This document shows positions 15,508 to 23,526 of a stretch of DNA of 42,004 bases, piece after piece. Source of the DNA: an uncultured Oscillibacter sp. Lineage in GTDB: Bacteria > Bacillota > Clostridia > Oscillospirales > Oscillospiraceae. The translations under genes were made by a program, and so were the position numbers. The DNA is taken from assembly GCF_947654275.1 (NCBI RefSeq), contig NZ_CANTJS010000022.1:1-42004 (forward strand), read 5' to 3'. The first letter of the stretch is position 1; each line of letters begins with the position of its first letter. Under the pieces are notes generated by a model, which was not told where the DNA came from, made no database searches, and saw nothing but the letters and a program-made list of their open reading frames with translations.

Positions 15508-16956
15508 ATGGCGATTTTATCCGGGCTGGAGCCCAAGGCGGTCTTTGAATATTTTGAAAAGCTCTGTTCCGTGCCCCACGGCAGCGGCAACACCAGACAG
15601 ATCAGCGACCTCTGCGCCGGCTTTGCCCGGGAGCTGGGCCTTCGCTGCCGGCAGGACGAGGCCAACGACCTTGTGATTTGGAAGGACGCTTCTCCCGGCT
15701 ATGAGAACGCCGCCCCCGTCATTCTCCAGGGGCACATGGACATGGTCTGCGCCAAGACGGAGGACTGCGCCAAGGACATGGCGAAGGAGGGCCTGGATCT
15801 CCGCACCGACGGGGAGTGGGTCTGGGCGGAACAGACGTCCCTGGGCGGGGACAACTGCATCGCCGTGGCCATGATTCTGGCCATTCTGGCGGATGACAGC
15901 CTGCCGCACCCGCCCTTGGAAGCGGTGTTCACCGTGGACGAGGAGACGGGCATGGACGGGGCCTTTGCCCTGGACTGCTCCGACCTCAAGGGCCGGCAGC
16001 TGCTGAATCTGGACTCCGAGGAGGAGGGGGTGTTCACCGTTTCCTGCGCCGGGGGCATGCGGGTGGACTGCCTCCTGCCGGGCCGGCAGGCGCCGCTGAC
16101 GGGAGAGACCGGTTATGCCGTTTCCATTTCCGGCCTCCAGGGGGGCCACTCCGGCGCGGACATCCACAAGGGCCGGGGCTCCGCCAATCAGCTAATGGGC
16201 CGGGTGCTGTTCAGCGCCATGGAGAAATTCCCCGGCCTCCGTCTGGCGGACATCCGGGGCGGCCGGTTCGACAACGTGATTTGTTCGCGGAACAATGCCC
16301 TTGCCGCGGTCCCGGCGGGGAAAGAGGCGGAATTCGAGTCCTTCATCCGGGAGTTTGACGGCATCCTGAAAAACGAGTACGCCGGCTGTGACGAAAACGT
16401 CGCCCTGAGCTGTGAGACGGCGCCGCTGGACGCCGCCCTGACGCCGGAGGACACCTCTGCCGTGCTTCATGTGCTGCTGGCTCTGCCCCAGGGGGTTCAG
16501 GCCATGAATGTGGATTTCCCCGGCCTGGTGCAGACCTCTTTGAACCTGGGCGTGATGAAGATGGAGGCCGACGGCCTGCACTTTACCGTCTCCATCCGCT
16601 CCTGCATTGCCTCTCAAAAGGAAATGATGCTCCAGCGGGTCCGGGCCCTGGTGACCCACGCCGGCGGCTCCGCCGTTTCCCGGAACGCCTATCCCGGCTG
16701 GCAGTACGCCCGGCAGTCCGCCATGCGGGACCGGCTGCTGTCGGTGTGGAAGGAGCTCAGCGGCCGGGAGGGCCGGATTGAGGCCACCCACGGCGGACTG
16801 GAGTGCGGCTTGTTCATCGAGAAGATGCCCGGTCTGGACGCGGTATCCCTGGGGCCGGAGCTCCACGACGTCCATTCCATCCGGGAGAAGCTCAGCGTCC
16901 CTTCCACGGAACGGGTCTACCGGCTGGTTCTGGAATTTTTGAAGCGGAGCCGCTGA
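15508..16956 (+). CDS. pepD: Aminoacyl-histidine dipeptidase (M20 family)
   Basis: A 482-residue cytoplasmic zinc peptidase that cleaves X-His and other dipeptides. ATG 15508 follows AGAAGGAG. The N-terminal LEPKAVFEYFEKLCSVPHGSGNT is characteristic of PepD. Metal-site motifs: LQGHMDMVC (His, Asp), LGGDNCIAV (bridging Asp), DEETGMDGAF (catalytic Glu pair), DSEEEG, and a late His in GPELHDVHS. GGHSGADIH marks the lid domain. It follows the DUF3798 transporter and is separated by a terminator-like hairpin, so co-function with a peptide-like substrate is possible but not shown. Intact. Confidence 0.95.
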   Translation: MAILSGLEPKAVFEYFEKLCSVPHGSGNTRQISDLCAGFARELGLRCRQDEANDLVIWKDASPGYENAAPVILQGHMDMVCAKTEDCAKDMAKEGLDLRTDGEWVWAEQTSLGGDNCIAVAMILAILADDSLPHPPLEAVFTVDEETGMDGAFALDCSDLKGRQLLNLDSEEEGVFTVSCAGGMRVDCLLPGRQAPLTGETGYAVSISGLQGGHSGADIHKGRGSANQLMGRVLFSAMEKFPGLRLADIRGGRFDNVICSRNNALAAVPAGKEAEFESFIREFDGILKNEYAGCDENVALSCETAPLDAALTPEDTSAVLHVLLALPQGVQAMNVDFPGLVQTSLNLGVMKMEADGLHFTVSIRSCIASQKEMMLQRVRALVTHAGGSAVSRNAYPGWQYARQSAMRDRLLSVWKELSGREGRIEATHGGLECGLFIEKMPGLDAVSLGPELHDVHSIREKLSVPSTERVYRLVLEFLKRSR

Positions 16957-16988
16957 GACCGGCGGAAAGGTCCTCCATACAGACTGAA

Positions 16989-17023
16989 AACGGCCCCGGA
17001 CCTGTCACAGGTCCGGGGCCGTT
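16989..17023. terminator. Bidirectional terminator between pepD and the DUF1846 gene
   Basis: AACGGCCCCGGACCTG, loop TCA, exact complement. A 16-bp stem shared by two convergent genes; TTTTC follows on the minus side. Confidence 0.8.
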
Positions 17024-17032
17024 CTGGCGTTC

Positions 17033-18514
17033 TCAGCGGTGATAGAGCTTCTTGGTCTCGTATTGGGCCTCGCAGGTGATTTGCAGGCCCAGCTTTTTGT
17101 AGACGCCGTTGTCCGTGGATGAGAGGATGACGGTGGCGTGGGCCTGGCAGTCCCGGAGATTGGCCAGCTGGTCCAGGGCCCTGGCGGCCAGGGGGTCCGC
17201 CTTAGCGCTGGTGGCCAGGGCAATCAGGATTTCGTCGCTGTGGAGCCGGGGGTTGACGCTGCCCAGATACTGCACCTTCAGGCGCTGGATGGGCAGGATG
17301 GACTCCGGCGAAATCAGGTGGACGCCCTTCTCGATGCCTGCCAGGGCCTTCAGAGCGTTGAGGAGAGCCCCGGCGGAGGCCCCCATCAGGTCGGAGGTCC
17401 GGCCGGTGACGATGCGCCCGTCCTCCAGCTGGATGGCGGCGGCGGGCAGACCGGTTTCCTCCGCCGCCGCCCGGGCGGCAGAGGCTACCGTCCGGATGGA
17501 GGCGTCGATTTTGGCCTGCTTCATCAAAAGCTCCAGCTTGTACACCGTTTCGTCGCTGCCCCGGCCCTGGCGGCGCTCGCAGAGGGCGTCGTAATACCGG
17601 CGGACAATCTCCTGCCGGGCGGCCTCCCGGACGGCTTCGTCGTCGGTGATGCAGTTGCCCACCATGTTCACGCCCATGTCCGTGGGGGACTTGTAGGGGC
17701 TCTCGCCGGTGATGGTCTCGAAGATGGCGGAGAGGACGGGGAAGACCTCCACGTCCCGGTTGTAGTTCACCGTGGTTTCGCCGTAGGCCGCCAGGTGGAA
17801 GGGGTCGATCATGTTCACGTCGTTGAGGTCGGCGGTGGCCGCCTCATAGGCCAGGTTCACCGGGTGATTCAGAGGCAGGTTCCAGATGGGGAAGGTCTCG
17901 AACTTGGCGTAGCCCGCCTGATGGCCGCGGCGGTATTCATGGTAGAGCTGGGAGAGGCACACCGCCATTTTTCCGCTGCCGGGTCCGGGGCCGGTGACCA
18001 CCACCAGGGGTCTCCGGGTTTCGATGAACTCGCTTTTGCCAAAGCCGCTGTCGCTGACAATCAGGGGGATGTTGTGAGGGTAGCCCTCAATGGGGTAGTG
18101 CCGGTATACCCGGATGCCCAGGTCCTTCAGACGGCGCTGAAAGGCCCCGGCGGCGGACTGGCCCGCCCAGCGGGTGATGACCACGCTGCCCACCAGCAGA
18201 CCCATGGAGCGGAACGCGTCGATGAGCCGCAGCACGTCCACATCATAGGTGATGCCCAGGTCGCCCCGGACCTTGTTCTTTTCGATGTCGGCGGCATTGA
18301 TGGCAATGACGATTTCCGCCTGCTCCTTCAGCTGGGTGAGCATCCGGATTTTGCTGTCCGGCGCGAAGCCGGGCAGCACCCGGGCGGCATGGTGGTCGTC
18401 AAAGAGCTTGCCGCCGAATTCCAGATAGAGCTTGCCGCCGAACTGGGCGATGCGCTCCCTGATATGGCGGGATTGGGTTTCCACATAGCTTCCATTGTCA
18501 AAACCGGTTTTCAT
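17033..18514 (-). CDS. DUF1846 family protein
   Basis: A 493-residue cytoplasmic protein that fits DUF1846 (PF08903) over its full length: N-terminal KTGFDNGSYVETQSRHI, IVIAINAADIEKNKVRGDLGITYD, and a P-loop-like VVVTGPGPGSGKMA near residue 175 that may bind a nucleotide. Later parts: YAKFETFPIWNLPLNHPVNLAYEAATADL and NMVGNCITDD. The biochemical role is unknown to me; structures are known but the substrate is not. ATG 18514 is well placed and a promoter lies upstream. Intact and alone. Confidence 0.92.
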   Translation of the reverse strand: MKTGFDNGSYVETQSRHIRERIAQFGGKLYLEFGGKLFDDHHAARVLPGFAPDSKIRMLTQLKEQAEIVIAINAADIEKNKVRGDLGITYDVDVLRLIDAFRSMGLLVGSVVITRWAGQSAAGAFQRRLKDLGIRVYRHYPIEGYPHNIPLIVSDSGFGKSEFIETRRPLVVVTGPGPGSGKMAVCLSQLYHEYRRGHQAGYAKFETFPIWNLPLNHPVNLAYEAATADLNDVNMIDPFHLAAYGETTVNYNRDVEVFPVLSAIFETITGESPYKSPTDMGVNMVGNCITDDEAVREAARQEIVRRYYDALCERRQGRGSDETVYKLELLMKQAKIDASIRTVASAARAAAEETGLPAAAIQLEDGRIVTGRTSDLMGASAGALLNALKALAGIEKGVHLISPESILPIQRLKVQYLGSVNPRLHSDEILIALATSAKADPLAARALDQLANLRDCQAHATVILSSTDNGVYKKLGLQITCEAQYETKKLYHR

Positions 18515-18551
18515 CTCTGCTTCCCCCTCATTATGAAATTCACATCCGCCT

Positions 18552-18580
18552 ATTGTAGCACGATTCCCGCCGAATGAAAA
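18552..18580 (-). promoter_or_regulatory. Promoter of the DUF1846 gene
   Basis: Minus strand TTTTCA (18580-18575), 17-bp spacer, TACAAT (18557-18552). The -35 box is weak. Confidence 0.55.
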
Positions 18581-18694
18581 GACACTATTTTACTTTTTCC
18601 GTTTTTCTCCCGCCCTTTTTTCTCCGCCGGAAAAGGGGCATTTTTTCGCCCTCCGCCCTCTATACTGAACCAGGACGAGAGAAAAGGGGCTGAT

Positions 18695-19855
18695 GTGTTG
18701 GCGGAAAAAGGGAAAATACGGCGGTGGACCCGACTGCTGGTGCCCGGACTGATGTTTCAGTCCCTTCTGGTGGGAGGCGGCTACGGCACCGGGGCGGAGA
18801 TTGCCCGGTATTTCGGCAGATACGGCCTGTGGGGCGGCCTGCTGGGCATGGGAGCGGCGGCGGCGCTGTGGAGCCTGGTCTGCGCCGTGACCTTTGAGTT
18901 TGCCCGGGTGTTCCGGACCTGGGACTATGGTTCCCTGATGCGGGCGCTGCTGGGGCGGTGGGGCGTCTGGTATGACCTGTGTTGCTTTGCCATGACGCTG
19001 CTGGTGCTGGGGGTGGCGGACGCCACCGCCGGGACCATGGCCGCCCTGGCGGGACTGCCCCCCTGGACCGGCGGGGTCCTGGTGTCCGGCTGCGCCGTCT
19101 GGCTGGTGCTCCGGGGCACGGAGGCGGTGGAACGGGCGCTGTCTGTGTGGTCCTATGTGCTCTACGCCGTATATCTGCTGTTTCTTCTGGCGGTGTTCCG
19201 GCGCTTCGGCGGCGCGGTTTGCGGAGAGCTGACCCGGTGGGCCGCGGCTCCCGGCTGGCTGGGCAGCGGCCTGCGGTACGCCGCCTATAATCTGGTGATG
19301 GTGCCGCTGGTGCTCTACAGCGTCCGGGACGTCGAAAGCCGGAGGGAGGCGGCGGCCTGCGGCCTTCTGGCGGGTCTGCTGGCCATTCTGCCCGGCGTGT
19401 TTTTGCTGCTTGCCATGGGCTGCGGGCTGGAGGCCGTTCTGGAGGCGGAGGCCCCTGTCGCCGGCATGTTCCGCATGCTGGATATGGGGTGGCTGCGGGG
19501 GCTCTTTGAGATTGTCCTGTTCGGCACGCTGATTGAAACCGCCGCCGGCTTCATCAAAGCGGCGGCGGACCGGGCGGAGGCCGCCTGGAGGGGAAAGGGG
19601 GTCCGCCTGACGGCCGCCCTGGGGCTGGCCGCCGCCGGCCTGCGGGTCTCCGCCCTGGGGCTGGGGAATCTGGTGGAACGGGGCTATGGCGCGGCGGGCC
19701 GGGTCTTCCTGGTTCTCTACGCCCTGCCTATGCTCACTGTGGGGGTCCGCAAAATTCTGCGGGCTTCATCGCGGAACAGGCGGCGGGGCCGGTTTGTCAC
19801 ATTCAGGCGGCCCAGGGTGATATCCATACTTGTAAAACGCCGGCGCTTATGGTAA
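18695..19855 (+). CDS. YkvI-like membrane protein (LeuT-fold transporter relative)
   Basis: A 386-residue integral membrane protein with about ten helices. The N-terminal LLVGGGYGTGAEIARYFGRYGLWGG has the broken-helix Gly pattern of the YkvI group of the APC/LeuT superfamily, and LFGTLIETAAGFIKAAADR is near the end. GTG 18695 is used, with AGGGG upstream; TTG 18698 is an alternative. The substrate is unknown. The C-terminal tail (about the last 30 residues) is very Arg-rich. The bactofilin promoter lies in the end of this gene. A -10-like TATACT is at 18661-18666. Confidence 0.8.
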   Translation: MLAEKGKIRRWTRLLVPGLMFQSLLVGGGYGTGAEIARYFGRYGLWGGLLGMGAAAALWSLVCAVTFEFARVFRTWDYGSLMRALLGRWGVWYDLCCFAMTLLVLGVADATAGTMAALAGLPPWTGGVLVSGCAVWLVLRGTEAVERALSVWSYVLYAVYLLFLLAVFRRFGGAVCGELTRWAAAPGWLGSGLRYAAYNLVMVPLVLYSVRDVESRREAAACGLLAGLLAILPGVFLLLAMGCGLEAVLEAEAPVAGMFRMLDMGWLRGLFEIVLFGTLIETAAGFIKAAADRAEAAWRGKGVRLTAALGLAAAGLRVSALGLGNLVERGYGAAGRVFLVLYALPMLTVGVRKILRASSRNRRRGRFVTFRRPRVISILVKRRRLW

Positions 19856-19858
19856 ACT
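19830..19858 (+). promoter_or_regulatory. Promoter of the bactofilin gene
   Basis: TTGTAA (19830-19835), 17-bp spacer, TAAACT (19853-19858). It overlaps the last codons of the YkvI-like gene, so bactofilin can be expressed independently. Confidence 0.65.
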
Positions 19859-19888
19859 GATGGTATTCTGGCAAACGAGGTGGAACGA

Positions 19889-20383
19889 ATGGCTTTTTTT
19901 GGAGGACAGTCAAAAGCGGCGCCCCAGGTGGACCCGCAGCCCGCAGATATGCGGGAGGAACAGCACAGCGACCTTCCTGAGCTCCCCGAGCCCCGGGATA
20001 ACACGGTCATCGCCAAGGATATCACCCTGACCGGCCGCCTCAGCGGCGAGGGCGTGGTGCAGATCGAGGGGACCGTGGAGGGCGAGGTCTGCCTGAAGGG
20101 CTACGTAATCGTCACAGACACCGGCCGCGTAAAGGGCCCCGTGGAGGCGGACGTAATCCGGGTGGCCGGAAACGTGGAGGGCAGCGTCAACTGCCGGGAC
20201 CACTTGCAGCTGGAGCGCACCGGCACCATTCAGGGGGACGTCACAACAGTTTCCTTTGTCATCGAGAACGGCGGCTGTCTGAACGGACGGACCACCATGG
20301 TAAAGGCAGACGGAAGCGTGGAAAAGACGCCCCGACACGGACCGACCGTTCGGGCTGCGGACACAGAGGAGAACACAGACTGA
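19889..20383 (+). CDS. Bactofilin (polymer-forming cytoskeletal protein)
   Basis: A 164-residue protein of the bactofilin family (PF04519). These form right-handed beta-helix filaments at the membrane and place cell-envelope machinery. The core runs from about residue 37 (DNTVIAKDITLTGRLSGEGVVQIEGTVEG) through repeated G/V-x-G turns (RVKGPVEADVIRVAGNVEGSV, GTIQGDVTT) to about 135, with disordered ends rich in Pro/Gln/Glu. ATG 19889 is used, GAGGTGG upstream; GTG 19880 is a less likely start. Unknown which enzyme it scaffolds; no peptidoglycan hydrolase is next to it. Confidence 0.93.
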   Translation: MAFFGGQSKAAPQVDPQPADMREEQHSDLPELPEPRDNTVIAKDITLTGRLSGEGVVQIEGTVEGEVCLKGYVIVTDTGRVKGPVEADVIRVAGNVEGSVNCRDHLQLERTGTIQGDVTTVSFVIENGGCLNGRTTMVKADGSVEKTPRHGPTVRAADTEENTD

Positions 20384-20389
20384 CCGGAC

Positions 20390-20427
20390 AGGACCCGGAC
20401 CGCCGAATCCCCGGCGGTCCGGGTCCT
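20390..20427 (+). terminator. Stem-loop after bactofilin
   Basis: AGGACCCGGACCGCCG pairs perfectly with CGGCGGTCCGGGTCCT; no U-tract follows. Confidence 0.65.
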
Positions 20428-20519
20428 CCCCTTGAACGGCGCATTCACAGCCGCCGGACGGTTTTTCCGCAGCCCGCTGAAAAGGCCGGGGAAGATGGGC
20501 GAGAGAAAGGAGCGGAGAC

Positions 20520-21140
20520 ATGGAACAGAACGGCGCGTGGCTGAAATGGGCGGTGGAGCTGCAAAGCATCGCCCAGGCCGGTCTCTATTACGGCAGGGAT
20601 CCCTTCGACCGCCAGCGGTATGAGCGGATTCGCTCCATTGCCGCCGAGATGCTCAGCCTCCAAACGGAGATTCCCCTGGAGAAGGTCCGGGACCTCTTCT
20701 GCTGCGAGACCGGCTATCAGACCCCCAAGCTGGACACCCGGGCGGCGGTTTTTCGGGAGGGCAGGATTCTGCTGGTGAAGGAGCGGGACGGGCGCTGGTC
20801 CCTGCCGGGGGGCTGGGTGGACGTGGATTTGTCCGTCAGGGAGAGTGCCGTCAAGGAGGTGCGGGAGGAGGCGGGACTGGAGGTGACGGCGGAGCTGGTC
20901 ATCGCCGTACAGGACCGGGAGAAGCACAACCGCCCGGTTTACGCCTGTAAGGTGTGCAAGATTTTCATTCTCTGCACGCCTCTGGGCGGCAGCTTCCGCC
21001 CCAACCTGGAGACGGTGGAACGGGGCTGGTTCTCCCTGGAGGACCTGCCGCCCCTGGCGGAGGAAAAGAACACCAGGGAGCAGGTGGAGCTGTGTTTTCG
21101 GGCCCGGGCGGCGGAGCGGTGGACCACTCTGCTGGATTAG
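20520..21140 (+). CDS. NUDIX hydrolase with N-terminal Nudt-type domain
   Basis: A 206-residue protein. Residues 1-60 form the helical N-terminal domain (WLKWAVELQSIAQAGLYYGRDPFDRQRYERI) typical of a Firmicutes ADP-ribose/nucleotide-sugar NUDIX group. The NUDIX box is GGWVDVDLSVRESAVKEVREEAGL at about 98-121; the usual first Glu of GX5E is Leu and the Arg of REUxEE is Lys, as commonly seen in this subfamily, and the metal-binding EE pair is kept. It should cleave a nucleoside diphosphate linked to another group. AAAGGAG lies 8 bases before ATG. A short intergenic region with no clear promoter lies downstream. Confidence 0.92.
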   Translation: MEQNGAWLKWAVELQSIAQAGLYYGRDPFDRQRYERIRSIAAEMLSLQTEIPLEKVRDLFCCETGYQTPKLDTRAAVFREGRILLVKERDGRWSLPGGWVDVDLSVRESAVKEVREEAGLEVTAELVIAVQDREKHNRPVYACKVCKIFILCTPLGGSFRPNLETVERGWFSLEDLPPLAEEKNTREQVELCFRARAAERWTTLLD

Positions 21141-21292
21141 CGGTCCGGCGGGCCCCGGTTCCCCTGGCAATATTCAAACAGGCGGAGCCTGCGCACCCCA
21201 TCCTCGAAAACGGACATGCCCGCAAAGGCGGTATGGATAGAACGGCTGTGATATCATCAGCCTGTCAAACAGCGGCTGAAAAGGAGGCCCCT

Positions 21293-21829
21293 ATGTTTTG
21301 TGACGGGAGAAGCAAAAAAATTGTGTTCATTGCCCACTGCTTTCTGAACCAGAATTCCATCTCCGATGGGACGGCGGTTTGCCCGGCTGTATGCAGGGAG
21401 CTGGTCGAATGCCTGATGAACGCCGACATCGGCATGGTTCAAATGCCCTGCCCGGAGCTGTGCTGTCTGGGCCTGGACCGGGGAAACGCCGAAGGAGCCG
21501 GCAGTCCGGTGGTGGTCGAAAACACACGGATTCGCGGGGCGCTGAAACAGGAAAAGGCCAGTCAGACATTAACCCTGCTGGCCGAGGGTGTGGTGCGGCA
21601 GATATTGGAATACCGCCGGTTCGGATTTGAAATCCTTGGAATCATCGGGGCAAACCGCTCACCAAGCTGCGGCGTAGACACCACCTCGGACCACAATGAG
21701 GAGGTCGAAGGAATGGGGCTGTTTATGGAGGAGCTCTCCCGGCTGCTCTCCGAAAACCGGATATCCGTTCCCATGATCGGCCTGACGGGAAGCGGTCCGA
21801 TTGCAGAACAGCTGCGGCGGCTCATATAG
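21293..21829 (+). CDS. TudS/DUF523-related putative desulfidase (CD3072-like)
   Basis: A 178-residue cytoplasmic protein related to 2-thiouracil desulfurase. Cys motifs are AHCFLNQNS, PCPELCCLG and SPSCG, in the order seen for the [4Fe-4S]-cluster cysteines of TudS. ATG 21293 follows AAGGAGG. It would remove sulfide from a thio-compound, but the substrate is unknown for this subgroup. Its TAG stop (21827-21829) is part of the TATAG end of a repeat element, so the insertion or its junction may have set the present stop. Confidence 0.82.
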   Translation: MFCDGRSKKIVFIAHCFLNQNSISDGTAVCPAVCRELVECLMNADIGMVQMPCPELCCLGLDRGNAEGAGSPVVVENTRIRGALKQEKASQTLTLLAEGVVRQILEYRRFGFEILGIIGANRSPSCGVDTTSDHNEEVEGMGLFMEELSRLLSENRISVPMIGLTGSGPIAEQLRRLI

Positions 21830-22013
21830 TGAATCATGTTGAAAACGTGCATGTTGCACGTTTTCAACCGGCGGGCCATGGCCCGCCGGCGTGTGAAACA
21901 CGCTTGATTCTCTATGAAGCACAAACCAGGGCCGCCAATGCGGCCCTCTGCGGCGAAGGTTCGCCGCAGGGTTGAAAAGAATCGGTTGATTCTTTTCAAC
22001 TTGTTTGGCTATA
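21825..22013 (+). repeat. Double multi-hairpin repeat element, copy 2
   Basis: A 189-bp element from TATAGTGAATCATG to GGCTATA. The left half is closed by ATAGTGAATCA with TGATTCTCTAT around three hairpins (TTGAAAACGTGCA.., CCGGCGGGCC.., CGTGTGAAACACG). The right half is closed by GCaCAAAC with GTTTGGC (one bulged A) around GGGCCGC..GCGGCCC, CTGCGGCGAA..TTCGCCGCAG and GTTGAAAAGAATC..GATTCTTTTCAAC. Best preserved of the three. It overlaps the end of the TudS-like gene. Confidence 0.85.
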
Positions 22014-22030
22014 ACCGCGACGGATTGACC

Positions 22031-22050
22031 GGGCGGGTTTTGTCCCGCCC
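22031..22050 (+). terminator. Hairpin downstream of copy 2
   Basis: GGGCGGG, loop TTTTGT, CCCGCCC. Possibly ends transcription that has passed the repeat. A second inverted repeat, GGGAGGGGAC..GTCCCT type, follows at about 22083-22110. Confidence 0.45.
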
Positions 22051-22158
22051 CGTCCCCCTAAAGCATGGAGCGCCCGGAAGAACGGGAGGGGACAGAGCCC
22101 CGTCCCTGCATGGCATCCCTGTTATAAAATGCGGGCACGCCCCGGGGGCAAAATGCTC

Positions 22159-22187
22159 TTGCCATTGCGCCGGGCTTCTGGTATAAT
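22159..22187 (+). promoter_or_regulatory. Promoter of the SprA-related gene
   Basis: TTGCCA (22159-22164), 17-bp spacer, perfect TATAAT (22182-22187), 74 bases before the start codon. Confidence 0.75.
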
Positions 22188-22260
22188 GACCCTGTAACAG
22201 CAATTGCCGCCCGCCGCCGTCCGGCGCGGGCCAAATCATACGGTCAGCGAGGTGTTTGAT

Positions 22261-23211
22261 ATGGTTGGAGCGATTTCCGGGGCGGGATACAGCCCCTACG
22301 CGGTTTCTCTCTATACCCGTCAGCAGCAGGCGGAGCAGACCCGGCAGGCCCGGACCGCCCAGGACGGCAGCGCATGGGCCGTGCGGCGGCCGGCCTCTCC
22401 CGAGACGCCGGTCCAGCCGGTCAGCCCGGTCCGGAGGGTGTCGGCGGATGAGGCCTCTATTCCGGCGCTGCTGAGCCGGATGGAAAACGACCCCGCCGCC
22501 ATGGCGGGCCGGATGCGGATACAGTACGGCGACGTGACGCCGGAGGGCCGGTTCGCGGAGAACGGCGGAGACGCTGTCCGGGGCCCGGAGCTGGCGGCGC
22601 TGGAGGGCCGTCTCTCCAGGGCGGAGGACGCCCTGGCCCGGAACGATCTGACCCAGGCCGACGGCATTTTGAAGCAGGACCCGCCTGCCCAGGGAGCGGC
22701 GGACCTGCCTGAGGCACAGAAGCCAGGAGCGGAAAAACTGGGTGCAGAAAACCCGGGGGCAGAAAACCTGGGGGCGGAAAAGCAGGCGGCGGAGCGTGCT
22801 GAGAACGGGTCCGAAGCCGGCGGCGTCCAGGGCGCGCAGAAGGCTCTGGAGGAAGGCGAGTGCCAGACCTGCAAGGAACGGAAATATCAGGACGGGTCCG
22901 ATGACCCCGGTGTTTCCTTCAAGACGCCCACCAATATCGCGCCGGAGCAGGCGGCCTCCGCCGTCCGGGGCCACGAGATGGAACACGTCTACCGGGAGCA
23001 GGCCAAGGCAGAGCGGGAGGACCGGAAGGTGGTCAGCCAGACAGTGACCATGCACACGGAAATCTGCCCGGAGTGCGGGGAGTCCTTTGTCTCCGGCGGC
23101 ACCACCCGCACCGTCACCAAGGCGGACACGGACAACGCCGCCCGGCAGGACTTGGCCCGGCAGAGCAGGGAAGAGGAAAAGACCCGTACGCCCTTCTCGG
23201 CGGTGGCCTGA
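22261..23211 (+). CDS. SprA-related putative metalloprotease (CJM1_0395-type)
   Basis: A 316-residue protein of the SprA-related family (PF12118). The C-terminal domain has CQTCKERKYQDGSDDPGVSF, then a helix with the zinc-protease-like GHEMEHV, and TEICPECGESFVSGGTTRT with a second Cys pair. The N-terminal two thirds look disordered, with an in-frame tandem of the five-residue unit GAE[KN][LP] at about 22726-22785. No signal peptide is visible. The role is unknown. ATG 22261 is used; the frame start at 22204 lies in the promoter leader. Confidence 0.82.
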   Translation: MVGAISGAGYSPYAVSLYTRQQQAEQTRQARTAQDGSAWAVRRPASPETPVQPVSPVRRVSADEASIPALLSRMENDPAAMAGRMRIQYGDVTPEGRFAENGGDAVRGPELAALEGRLSRAEDALARNDLTQADGILKQDPPAQGAADLPEAQKPGAEKLGAENPGAENLGAEKQAAERAENGSEAGGVQGAQKALEEGECQTCKERKYQDGSDDPGVSFKTPTNIAPEQAASAVRGHEMEHVYREQAKAEREDRKVVSQTVTMHTEICPECGESFVSGGTTRTVTKADTDNAARQDLARQSREEEKTRTPFSAVA

Positions 23212-23344
23212 CAGAATTCCCGAATGCGGGAATCATAATATTTGATTGAGGCCGTTTGGCTTGCCGCCGCAAGGGGCGGCAGCCGCAACGCATGGCGCAT
23301 ATGACTTCCGTCGTTTCGGTTCGGAGGCAGCCGCATGGAACCCT

Positions 23345-23377
23345 GGACCGTCCGGAATCCCCGGGCGGTCCTGTTTT
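23345..23377 (+). terminator. Intrinsic terminator after the SprA-related gene
   Basis: GGACCGTCCGG, loop AATCC, CCGGGCGGTCC (one mismatch), then TGTTTT. Confidence 0.75.
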
Positions 23378-23409
23378 GTCCGGGGGCCGTCACAAAATTT
23401 CAATGCTCC

Positions 23410-23435
23410 GGAACCTTTTGGCTGGAAAAGCCGTC
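23410..23435 (+). promoter_or_regulatory. ECF-sigma type promoter upstream of the DUF4349 gene
   Basis: GGAACC (23410-23415), TTTT and 16 bp in all to CGTC (23432-23435) followed by TTA. This matches the GGAAC/TGAAC -35 and CGTC/CGTA -10 pattern of extracytoplasmic-function sigma factors rather than sigma-A. No sigma or anti-sigma gene is in the window. Confidence 0.55.
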
Positions 23436-23471
23436 TTACTCTGTAGAGACGAAGATCGGAAGCTCGAGAAA

Positions 23472-23522
23472 ATGAAATTAGAAGAAGCAATTGAACGATT
23501 GGAAGACGGAACAGGAGGATGA
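23472..23522 (+). CDS. Short leader ORF before the DUF4349 gene
   Basis: A 16-codon frame MKLEEAIERLEDGTGG ending 4 bases before the ATG of the lipoprotein gene, over a stretch clearly richer in A than the surroundings. No good ribosome site lies before it. It may be a translated leader or the last codons of a lost upstream gene such as an anti-sigma factor. Confidence 0.3.
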   Translation: MKLEEAIERLEDGTGG

Positions 23523-23526
23523 AAGG

